From the NCBI GenBank assembly GCA_021234155.1, contig JAJEKV010000003.1:13810386-13874385 (forward strand): a stretch of 64,000 nt of DNA. Reading direction: 5' to 3'. The notes below the pieces were generated by a model. That model saw only the letters and a program-made list of their open reading frames with translations, did not search any database and was not told the DNA's origin. Position 1 is the stretch's first letter; each line of letters begins with the position of its first letter. The position numbers and the translations under genes are program-made. Source of the DNA: Isoetes taiwanensis (Eukaryota > Streptophyta > Lycopodiopsida > Isoetales > Isoetaceae). Shown here in pieces: positions 55,694-64,000 of the stretch.

Positions 55694-58600
55694 ATGGAAT
55701 CGAACTCTGCAGCTTCCTCCTCATCCAACAAATCTACCAGGTATTTTTTTTTCTTAATATTTTCTCATTTCTGTTTCAAAGCTGCTTCACTGCTTTCCTT
55801 TTGATTTGCTTTCTGTTTGTGCTTTCTTGTGTTTAGTTATTGTTTACTTGAATACCTTGAACAGGAATCAGTGTTCTTAGATGCTAATAGTAGTGGCAAG
55901 CACCCGACTTAGGAATCCTGAGAGATAGGAAGAAAAGTATTGCATAACAGTAAGAGAACTGTCTATGATTCATAAAAGAACAGAACTATGCATGAAATTG
56001 CTTTACTTAAAATAGGAATTGCCATACAGTTTGAAATTTTCACTCACAGCATATCCTCCTTTGCAGGAGAGGTGCAGAAGGGAACCCGGCTTTCTCGACT
56101 GGCGAGTCGGGAATCCCTCAGCTTGCCAACAATCCGGAAAGTACAGGCCTTATTCTCGACTCGCGAGTCGAGAATGTCTCGACTCGCGAGGCGAGAACAG
56201 GGAAATGTACACTCTGGATTGTTGGCTGGTTGAGGCATTCTCGACTCGCGAGTTGAGAATGTCATTCCTAGCCAATGCCTTTAACCTGTCGACAACACCC
56301 GCTAAGCTCACAAACACCAGTGCCGGCTCTAGTGCATTCTACAGGTGCCTGCAGACAGTCTTAACCACTCTCCTTCAAACTATCTTGCTCGGATATTGCA
56401 AAGGGAAGTGGTTTTGACTGTCTGCAGGCCAACTCTTAGCAAGCCAATTCTCCTGTGTATGGTCGCAGTGGCCTCTACCCAGTCAGAGACCGTCTCCTTC
56501 GAACCATCTTCGTCGAATATTGCGAAGGGGATGGGCTCGGACTGGGTGGAGGCCTCTACAACTAACCACAGGGAACCACAGAGCTTGCTGTCTGCATTCT
56601 CGGCTCGCGAGTCGAGAATGCCTTATCCAGCCAGCACTCCATGTGTACTATCTGGAGTTCTCGATGGCTAAGGCATTCTCGACTTTGCGTCGAAATCGAC
56701 AACCAACACATGCCTTTCTCGGCTTCGCCAAATCGAGAATCCATAAACCGACCAATTCTCCTGTGTATGGTCGCAGTGGCCTCCACCCAGTCAGAGCCAC
56801 TCTCCTTCGAACAATCTTCGTCAAATATTGCGAAGGGGAGGGGCTCGGACTGGGTGGAGGCCTCTACAACTAACCACAGGGAAACCACAGAGCTTGATGT
56901 CTGCATTCTCGACTTGCGAGTCGAGAATGCCTTAAACCAGCCAGCACTCCATGTGTACTATCTGGAGTTCTCGATGGCTATGGCATTCTCGACTTGCGAG
57001 TCGAGAATGCAGACAGAAAGCCAACACATGCCTTTCTCGACTCGCAAGTCGAGAATCGTAACCCGACCAATTCTCACGTGTATGGTGGATGGCCTCCACC
57101 CGGTCGAGCCACTCTCCTTTGAACAATCTTAAAAGTCGAATATTGCGAAGGGGGGGGCGGACCGGTGGGAGGCCTCTACAACTAACCACGCGAAACCACG
57201 AGCTTGCGCCTTAAATTCTCGACTCGGCGAGTGGGAATGCCTTAAACCAACCCGACACTTGCATTCTCGACTACGCAGTCGAGAATCCCAGATGCTCCGA
57301 ATTCTCGGTCTCGACCACTCTCCTTCAAACTATATCGCTCGAATATTGCGAAGGGAAGTGGCCCTGACTGTCTGCAGGCCTTTGGGACGTAGCATAGGCC
57401 TCTACAACCAAGCACTTTGTATTCTCCTATTTTTAGTCCCAAGTGCCTCTAGCCTATCTGCGCGGCGAACCTGCAAACCTCTGTTCTACGTTCGGTTTCT
57501 GACAGCCTCTGTGTCTATAAGCGTTTTACTTTGGTTTTTAAGTCACTCTCCTTCGAACCACATTCCTCGAATATTGCGAAGAGGAGTGGTTCCGACAGGG
57601 TGGAGGCCTCTCCGACTAACTACAGGAGGATGCATTTGAACCGCATCTCCAGGGCCTTAGACCTAGCCTGATCTATATACAACATTCGAAGAAAACATTC
57701 CAAGAAAAAACACACCTAAAACGGAACTGTTCACGTTTGCCCCCGATCCATTGTTTCCGTGCGGGCATCTCTCAACCCAGAGAGTAATTCATCTCTCGAA
57801 GCTGAAGAATGCTCGACAAGGAAACAGTAAATCCGTAGAGCTTATGAGCAGTCCCATGATCTAAGCACGGACGGCATGTTCTACACACAAAATAACAAGC
57901 ATCTCTGAAACTCACCTCTTCACGCTTGATAATTCCTTGGGCCATTGTATGACAGATCCCCCTCACGAGAGTCTTTGCTTCTTACATCCGGTCTCATCAA
58001 GAGTGCATTCGCATCTAATACTTGTATCAATGCGATTTTAGTGTATCCTCGTTCCATGGCGCTGCAGTGTAGCATTCCCATGTCTGGCAGCTCCTCTCCG
58101 CTTGCTACCTTAGCTCCGTGCTCATCGATCAAATCAACTGCTTGCAATAAGGCGGGTTAGAAAAAATAAACGAGCAAAGGCGGCGTGAGGAGCTTACCGC
58201 GTCGTGGCGCCATTCCGGAAGTAAACTACGATCGATGCTCGGCTCCCAACTCCGAGTTGCCAATGCCGCAGTGAAGATAAGCTACATTGCGCTCACTAAG
58301 TGCCTGGATGTGATTCAATTTTGAAATGGTGTTTGGGCGGGCTAAAGCCGACCGTGCTGTACCCTTAGCCCGCTTTTTTCTTAAATGATTGTATGCCCTT
58401 AAATTCAAAATTAAGAACACGCCCGACCTTTTTTACGTGCAGTCCTAAAACCTCCAAGGCGTGGAGGAAGTTTAATTCTGAAGGGTTCGGCGGCAAGAAG
58501 ATCTTGGGGCATCTGGACATGACGACTCAGATCCAAGAAGCGGCGTCGGGCGGAAAAGCTGGTTCTAGCGGCAGCAAGAGGAAAAAGACAAACGCTCCAG

Positions 58601-61600
58601 GTGAGATGTGAGGTTTTTCTTTGGTCGGAATACCTTTACTCATCCATCCTTTGGTCTTGCAGCATTCACCGAGGACTCACTAGTGATCACTGGCCGAACT
58701 CCGTTCTTCGTCATCGAGGGATTGGAGACAGAGCTTCTTGACACACCAGCAGATTCTTGGTGGTATGTCGAGGTATCAACAAGTGGGAAGGAGAAAGATC
58801 TGTTTCTCCGCCAAAGGGATAAGAAGAGCTCCGGAGACAAGTACAAGAAGGTCGGTGTTGTGCTCTCCGATCTCCATAGCCGGATTGAAGCATCTATCAA
58901 TGTTTGTGGAAGACTGCCAGAAGAGTAAGTTCTACCACACGAAGAAATTATCAGTTTCAAATTATTCTTACTCTTCAATGAGCAAGTCGAAGGGCACTGA
59001 CAAAAGGCTGGCGCCTTTAAACTGTCAGAACCTTGGGTGGAAGGATCTGGAAAGGATGAAGGAGGCCGGGACCCTAACATCCAGGGAGCTTGGAATGGAG
59101 ATTTCCAGAGTGAGGGAAAAACTGCTCAATACGGGGAGCTTCACCTCCAAAGCAGTCTTTGAAGACTCTACAACACTTTCGGCGGGGGGAGGGAAGTTGT
59201 GGTTCATAAAGAAAAAAACCGGACAAGACCACGGATGGAGGAGATGACACCACACGGGAGGAATCAGATGATGAACCAGACGAAGATATGGTCGACTCCC
59301 AGTTAATGGATCCAGATGAGCAGATCAGGTTTCACAGAGAGGGGCACAGAAAATGGAGCGGCTGGCTCAGTATTATCCGTTGGGAATAGCGAACAAGCCG
59401 CGCATTTGGACATCGACGCCTGAAGGTTTGCACGGGAGATGCCGTCTTGTTCAACCACAGGGAATTTAATCCAGCACACATGCTGGAGATTCTGAACCTG
59501 ATGGTGCGACATCCTGTTGCAGATCCAATGCCTGCGGATGTCATACCTTTCGCCAGATCGACCGGTGAGTTGTTCGGCCACCGAAGTCCGAGGAAGACAC
59601 GAAGGAAAAGACATCCGGTTACGGGTAGTAGGCGGTCGGCATTCGGTGAGGGCAGCGCAAGTATTGCGCCGGAGAAGGAGGTGCCGCAAAGGATCAAGGA
59701 TAGATATGCTGCTAGCGAGTGCGAGTTCTTGCGCAGCATGATGCCAAGAACCGAAATGGCCCGGCGATAGCCAACGCGAACACAATAGCGGCGAAAAGCC
59801 AACTACATAAGGTAAAGAACTCTCGATTCGGTTTCGACTTCGCGAGTCGAAAAGCCCTAACATCCTATCATTTCGTTTCTCAGGGGGTTTCGACTCGCGA
59901 AGTCGAAAACCGAAGGAACACATGAAAAGTCAAAGGATGCGGGCTTTCTCGACTTCAGCGAAGTCGAAAAACCCATAGAAGTAAAAGAAAAGTAAACATT
60001 CAAGGGACTTTCTCGACTCATGAAGTCGAAATCCCGGCTGATAAAGAACATTCGAGATTAATGGTCGACGACTGAAAGCATCGAGCCTTCCCATCCTTTC
60101 TTCCTCGGCCTCTTTGGCAATGTCGCTTAGTTTCTATTCTAAGTTGCATCGTTCGAAGAGGCGCGGCAAGAAAGGATTTGGGAATGAGCGGTGCTTTCAT
60201 CCCGCCTTCACTCATTACCCGCGTTCTCTCCTCTCAGGGTATTCTAGACTTCATGAGTCGAGAAAGTCCCTTGAATCTTCTCCTTGTGCTACTCTCACTT
60301 TCTCGACTCGCGAGTCGAGAAACCCCAGGGCAATAGAGAGAACACTTGAGATTAATGGCTGAAGAGCAAAAGCATCGAGCCTTCCCAATCTTTCTTTCCC
60401 CGCCTCTTCGGGCAATGTCGCTTAGTTTATATCCTAAGTTGCATCGTTCGAAGAGGCGTGAAAGCAAAGATTTGGGAATGCGCTGCTTTCCCCAACTCGC
60501 CCGACTCTCCTATGTTTTCTCCTCTCCTTGTGGGTATTCTCGACTCGCGAGTCGAGAAACCCCCTGCATCCTCCTATTTAGTGTTTACTTCGGGTGTTAG
60601 TAGATACTTTCAAGCTCTAACATTGGGACATTTACTGAATGCAGCCCGTATCCTGACCAGATCATACACGCTCGGCAACAGTGGAAAGCATTGGGTTGTC
60701 CTCGGCCCCTAAAGGAAACAGGGGCTCCCTGGATAAAGTGGAAGACCTTTGAGAAACTATGCAGATATGTTCTGCTGGAAGGCCAGGAAGATGAAGAGGG
60801 GGAGGATGAAGAGGAAAAGAAGAAGAGAACACCAAGAAAGGGCAGGGAGTCTCTCTCAGACCAATATGACCTCATACTTAGCACTGAGGCGGTCTGGGAG
60901 AAATGGACCGAGATATGGGCTCAATGGACAAGAGGCAAGCTGAAGGACAGCAATGGGGAATTTCCATGCAAGCCGGACCCAAAGTTGTTCGACAGGCAAT
61001 TTATGAAAAGGATACAGGGCCTGACCGACAAGGAAACGTTTGATCTACAGGGCAGAATCCTGGATGGAACAATCCTGCTAAGGAAAAGTAGAAGCTCAAA
61101 AATGCAGGATGCAAAGGATTATGCCACAGCCTTAAAGAGATGGCGTGCGTTGGAAGAAGGCATCACGGAGTTCTGCAATGTTGCTTCTAATGAATACCAT
61201 GACTTTGATTATTACAAGGAAAAGGCTGCCCTTGATGAGGAAGACATGAAGGAATTGAACCGTCTATGTCAACCCTACATCAACACCAAGCTAAAGCGTA
61301 ACGTCAAAACCCTTCCCTTCCCTGAACGTGCTATGGCAATTCTGAAGAGGAAGCTTGGATTCGAGATGGTCCCATTTAAGGCCGATGATAGCTCCCCCCC
61401 ATTCCTGGTAACATTGGGACACAAGGGATTTGGTGGTGCAGGCCACTTGGGCCCGTGGCACTATTTGCCATCAATATGATTGAAGACCCCACCCTTTTTA
61501 TGAAAAGCTGACATAGAGCGATGGTACAAGGCGTGTCCGGACATGACCGACCTGGATACTTTCAGTTTCCTTGTCTTTTGCATGCCGGGCAATCAGACAA

Positions 61601-62252
61601 CTGTTGTCTCCCAATGGGCAGCTGATATTAACTTCACCAACAAGATCTTGTACTCCATATACGAGCTTGAACATGAGTGTAGACTTGGCTTGCGAAGGCA
61701 CCAAGCTTTGCCAATATAGTTTTGGTTTTGGTTTCAAGATCGGCTGTAGATCTTGACAAGTGGTGGTCTAGCGAACATCATTATCTCGACAGGTTCATGA
61801 TTTTTCAAGAGCAGATGGAACCACGGAAGGGCGGCGGTTATGGAGGATGTGCCATCGATGGACAAAGTCAGCAATGATGGTGCGACGGGTCCTATACATA
61901 GAATTCCTATCCGCCAAGGGTTATCAAGTACTTCATAACCCGGCTTGGTCGGGAAGATCAAATTGTATCGCGAGTGGTACATGAATGGATCGTTTTCTCT
62001 CGGGGGCTATCTTTGTATGGAATGAAACCCATATCCGTGGTTGGAAATAAGGACATGGTTGAAACCATTCGGTCATACCTGGATCTGCTTCATGAGCATT
62101 TCAAAGGGAGGAAGACAAATGGAAGCGATGGGGGACGATGATGACGAAGAAGACAAACCCGAGGCGAGGGAGAGAAACTTGACGGAGACGAGAATCTCCG
62201 AAGGTTTAGACCAGAATCTTTAGGAACATATTCTTGAGAATCTGAAATTGAG
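55694..62252 (+). CDS. Unrecognised multi-exon gene, frame-broken; joins to an FCP1-like domain downstream
   Basis: Exon 1 55694-55740 (MESNSAASSSSNKST), exon 2 58443-58600 and exon 3 58663-58924 splice in agreeing phases. Exons 2 and 3 encode KAWRKFNSEGFGGKKILGHL, a basic linker and FTEDSLVITGRTPFFVIEGL followed by SWWYVEVSTSGKEKDLFLRQ. A coding block 58925-59810 follows (RELGMEISRVREKLLNTGSF; AVLFNHREFNPAHMLEILNL; HPVADPMPADVIPFARS), needing about three small frame changes and ending at an AAG/GTAAAG donor. The exon 60645-62252 begins at a TGCAG acceptor. It is open for about 280 codons (WIKWKTFEKLCRYVLLEGQE, an acidic run, LFDRQFMKRIQGLTDKETFD, KTLPFPERAMAILKRKLGFE), then continues through broken frames (FLVFCMPGNQTTVVSQWAAD; ILYSIYELEHECRLGLRRHQ; MVETIRSYLDLLHEHFKGRK) to a GTGAGT donor at 62253. 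I recognise no domain. The frame breaks could be decay or sequence error. The link to the HAD domain at 62.4 kb is inferred. Confidence 0.45.
56088..57290. repeat. Palindrome P cluster 1 (about eleven copies)
   Basis: Copies of TTCTCGACTCG joined to its reverse complement: 56091-56112 (imperfect), 56153-56174 (perfect 22 nt), 56177-56197, 56237-56258, 56597-56618, 56905-56926, 56984-57005, 57033-57054, 57218-57239 and 57262-57283, plus decayed ones at about 56673 and 56717. Most are flanked by GC or CC words, as in ATTCTC..GAGAATG. The spacers are unrelated to the palindrome. Confidence 0.9.
56347..57607. repeat. Family of six 70-85 bp imperfect hairpins
   Basis: Copies at 56347-56429, 56470-56554, 56778-56862, 57091-57174, 57311-57380 and 57541-57607. 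The shared core is CACTCTCCTTCGAAC..TCGAATATTGCGAAGGG(G/A)AGTGG, a nested inverted repeat. The outer arms come in two versions: GCCTGCAGACAGTC with GACTGTCTGCAGGC (copy 1, and the right arm of copy 5) and GGCCTCCACCCAGTC with GACTGGGTGGAGGCC (copies 2-4). They alternate with palindrome P. Confidence 0.85.
59811..60644 (+). other. Predicted intron with P palindromes and a 270-bp duplication
   Basis: Runs from the GTAAAG donor at 59811 to the TGCAG acceptor at 60644. Contains seven P-type palindromes: three variants with the CGACTTCGCG/CGAAGTCG spelling at 59830-59960; 60008-60030 and 60243-60265, which are reverse complements of each other around CATG; and perfect copies at 60299-60322 (24 nt) and 60537-60558 (22 nt). 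It also contains two copies of a roughly 270-bp unit (about 60035-60290 and 60325-60570; GCATCGAGCCTTCCCA, GGCAATGTCGCTTAGTTT and TAAGTTGCATCGTTCGAAGA shared), each ending in a palindrome. Confidence 0.6.
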
Positions 62253-62400
62253 GTGAGTTCACTTTGCTTTCATCAGGTGTTTCTCGACTCGCGAGTCGAG
62301 AAACTTTCCATTCTCGACTTCGAGAGTCGAAAAACTCGCTTCCTATCGACATCTCTCATCATTTCGGGAACATCGAACGCAAGCGACTCGGGATCATTGT
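62253..62400 (+). other. Predicted intron start with two P palindromes
   Basis: GTGAGT donor at 62253. A perfect 26-nt palindrome at 62279-62304 and a decayed copy at 62311-62332 follow. The acceptor is not certain. Confidence 0.5.
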
Positions 62401-62404
62401 CAAT

Positions 62405-63227
62405 ATCTAGTGGCGGTTCACGCGTCGTGAGGACACTTTGTACACCCCAAAGACAATCAAGACCAAGACACCGCGGACGGCCGAAAAGGACCTGAAAAAT
62501 TAACGATCCCGCATATGGATCCCGACGAACCGGAAATATGGTCAGAGCCAAACTCCAACTGGGATCCAGCTGGTCCCACCAAGCTTGTAATATTTGACGT
62601 CAATGGAGTATTAGCTGCGGTATACCACGATAAAGACGTCCACTCGAGCTTAACACCTCGCTCGCATCCCGGCAGCGGCGGAGCATAAAATCGTATCCGG
62701 GGCCTAGAGCAAAGGAAATTGTTGAATGGTGCCTGGAACGGGGATTCGAAGTGGCCATATGGTCTTGTATGGCAAAGAAAAATATCGTCAATGTTCTTGG
62801 TGTTCTCGGCCTTCCAGTTTTGAAGTTCAAGTTTGTTTGGGGAAGCGAAAGGATCGAGCATGTGTCAGATCTCGATCCAGCCATCACAAAGGGGAAGCAT
62901 ATTATGGTGAAAAAAGATGGACAGGGTTTTATGAACAATTCCCGGACTATGGCAAACACAACACGCTGATCATAGACGACTCCGCCTACAAGTGCTATCA
63001 TAACTTCGCAAAATACAATCATTGCTAAGACTTATCGACCATTTAAGAGTATGAGACGGATAGGTGGTCGTCTTTTCGGACTTTGTCCTGTCTTGGCGGA
63101 AAACCTCTTTGCCATTCTTGTGGCGATGTGATTCGCGAACTATCCGAGCCTCAAGGAACCCGATCCAGAGAGCCGCGCGATCATGAAAGCTATGGACGAC
63201 AAATATTTTGGTGATCAAGAAGAGTGA
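62405..63227 (+). pseudogene. FCP1/NIF-like HAD phosphatase domain, frame-broken
   Basis: HAD phosphatases of the FCP1/SCP class use an Asp nucleophile in DxDxT/V. Here TKLVIFDVNGVLAAVYHD (nucleophile codon 62596-62598) gives motif I, but the second Asp is Asn (D-V-N-G). RAKEIVEWCLERGFEVAIWS followed by CMAKKNIVNVLGVLGL provides the motif II region, and FPDYGKHNTLIIDDSAYKCY motif III. The end reads TYRPFKSMRRIGGRLFGLCP, then YPSLKEPDPESRAIMKAMDD and a TGA at 63225-63227. At least three frame changes and one stop interrupt it. Plant NIF-like proteins with a D-x-N-G variant exist to my knowledge; the change may reduce catalysis. It may be the C-terminal part of the large gene starting at 55694. 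Confidence 0.65.
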
Positions 63228-63299
63228 CCTCTGCTTTCAGATAGTCAAATTGTGTGAATATTGTAAAGAAACGTGAAGAAATGTACTATGTTTTGTAAT

Positions 63300-63610
63300 G
63301 AATATACATGTATATTGAGTTTTCGCTGGCTTTCTCGACTCGCGAGTCGAGAAAGGCATGCTTGTCCTGTTGATGAAACCATTTGTATGTTTGTTTGTGT
63401 GACTGGATGCAGCCATAATCTATTATGATAATGGTTGTACATTGGATTTCCTGGGCCTTTCTCGACTCGCGAGTCGAGAAAGGCACTGCTTGTCCCGATG
63501 ACGCAACCATTTGTATGCTTCCATGTGTGATTGGATGCAACTATATTCTTGTACTTTGACTTTTCCGGGCCTTTCTCGACTCGCGAGTCGAGAAAGACTT
63601 GATTGGATGC
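63300..63610. repeat. Palindrome P cluster 3: three perfect copies in tandem units of about 115-125 bp
   Basis: Perfect palindromes at 63330-63355 (26 nt), 63455-63484 (30 nt; half-site GCCTTTCTCGACTCG) and 63571-63596 (26 nt). The spacers are homologous (GCTTGTCC.GATGA.GCAACCATTTGTATG, then GTGTGA.TGGATGCA), so each palindrome is part of a longer tandemly repeated unit. They follow the HAD domain stop directly. Confidence 0.9.
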
Positions 63611-63716
63611 CGTTATATGGAATGAATGTTCTCTACTGTAATTTGATTTCACCATTCTTTTCTTCGTTTTGACTAATGGCACCGTAATTGTTAATCATAG
63701 ACTCTCCTTGCTCCAG

Positions 63717-64000
63717 GTGGTTCAGGCACAGATCCGACACCAGCACAAATCCCGTTCAGGCATCACAGAGACCGCACCAGGCGGCACAGATCCCGCTCAA
63801 GGTGGAAGAGATACCGTTACGCACGATCCCGCCACCACGCTACACTCTTGCCCGGCCTTTGGGATAAGGTTGCTCGTGAATGCAGACGCCATGCACACGC
63901 TCGGGATAAAGAAGAGGAGAAGAAATTAGAGACAGTCCGATCGAAGCTCAAAGCATCTTGCAAGCATTGCATAACATCCACGGAGGTTGGGGAAGGAGCA
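63717..64000 (+). CDS. Arg/Ser-rich open exon running off the right edge (partial)
   Basis: After a TTGCTCCAG acceptor, a plus-strand frame stays open to the window end. It encodes an RS-like stretch (HRDRTRRHRSRSRWKRYRYA) followed by a charged helix (RDKEEEKKLETVRSKLKASC). It may be a further exon of the gene to the left or the start of another gene. An overlapping frame reads LHSCPAFG, a chance resemblance to the LINE motif. Weak evidence. Confidence 0.3.

Larger units (their letters stand above)
55741..58442 (+). other. Predicted first intron (2.7 kb) filled with hairpin repeats
   Basis: Bounded by AG/GTATTT at 55740 and GTGCAG at 58442; phase 2 on both sides rejoins as a serine codon. 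It holds about eleven palindrome P copies and six larger hairpins. A minus-strand stretch near 57920-58147 looks weakly ankyrin-like. Confidence 0.45.

Noticed and set aside
56088..57290. CRISPR-like array (regular palindromic repeats with unique spacers)
   Set aside because: Spacing is irregular (about 25 to 340 bp), the repeats are full palindromes without a leader or cas genes, and the context is a plant nuclear genome.
57920..58150. Minus-strand ankyrin-like exon (DMGMLHCSAMERGYTKIALI)
   Set aside because: Only one weak repeat-like segment, no second repeat, and splice borders are ambiguous; it lies in the predicted first intron of the plus-strand gene. Too weak to annotate as a gene.
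63821..63870. LINE C-terminal motif (HSCPAFG)
   Set aside because: Only six to seven residues match, and the overlapping Arg/Ser-rich frame behind a good splice acceptor explains the sequence better.

Overview
This window is nuclear DNA of a land plant, most likely a fern or another non-angiosperm vascular plant. The evidence is introns with GT..AG borders in every recognisable gene, a decayed PLS-type PPR gene whose repeats resemble the expanded fern PPR families, plant Copia elements primed by initiator tRNA-Met, a CACTA transposase remnant, LINE and SINE debris, and long AT-rich gaps. No genes of bacterial or organellar layout are seen. The species assignment is inference.

Layout. 0-1.9 kb: last exons of a plant polytopic membrane protein, one exon duplicated in tandem. 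1.9-8.3 kb: AT-rich DNA with a GC-rich hairpin repeat (half-site GGGTTGCCCC) and a decayed PPR gene. 8.9-12.1 kb: low-complexity DNA, the first copies of a perfect palindrome family (called P here) and a LINE fragment. 13.2-13.9 kb: two-exon N-terminal part of a membrane protein, apparently cut short. 14-18 kb: tandem repeats, a CACTA tnp2 fragment and LINE 3' ends. 19.8-22.0 kb (minus): a clean two-exon trihelix transcription factor. 22.3-31.3 kb: a Penelope-like reverse-transcriptase element flanked by two 2.6-kb direct repeats. 31.3-38.3 kb: LINE endonuclease fragment, a P tandem array, coding-like exons of unknown identity, CT-rich DNA and an old tandem duplication.

38.7-41.1 kb (plus): an intact nine-exon GH79 heparanase-like (beta-glucuronidase) gene of 537 residues with signal peptide and both catalytic glutamates; it is the best host gene here. 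41.9-51.7 kb (minus): a young Copia element joined to an older Copia element that carries one SINE and two LINE-derived insertions. 51.9-54.9 kb (minus): a decayed transposon-like gene with DUF7869-type motifs.

55.6-63.2 kb (plus): the most unusual part. A TATA box and a consistent exon chain outline a large unrecognised gene whose last part is an FCP1/NIF-like HAD phosphatase domain. Its introns and its 3' flank hold many copies of palindrome P (perfect arms up to 15 nt plus 15 nt), and the first intron also holds six copies of a second hairpin of about 85 bp. Many frame breaks mean it is a pseudogene, a low-quality sequence stretch, or both. An arginine/serine-rich open exon runs off the right end.

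The genes form no operon or pathway. The window is three recognisable host genes plus fragments, set in several generations of transposons.
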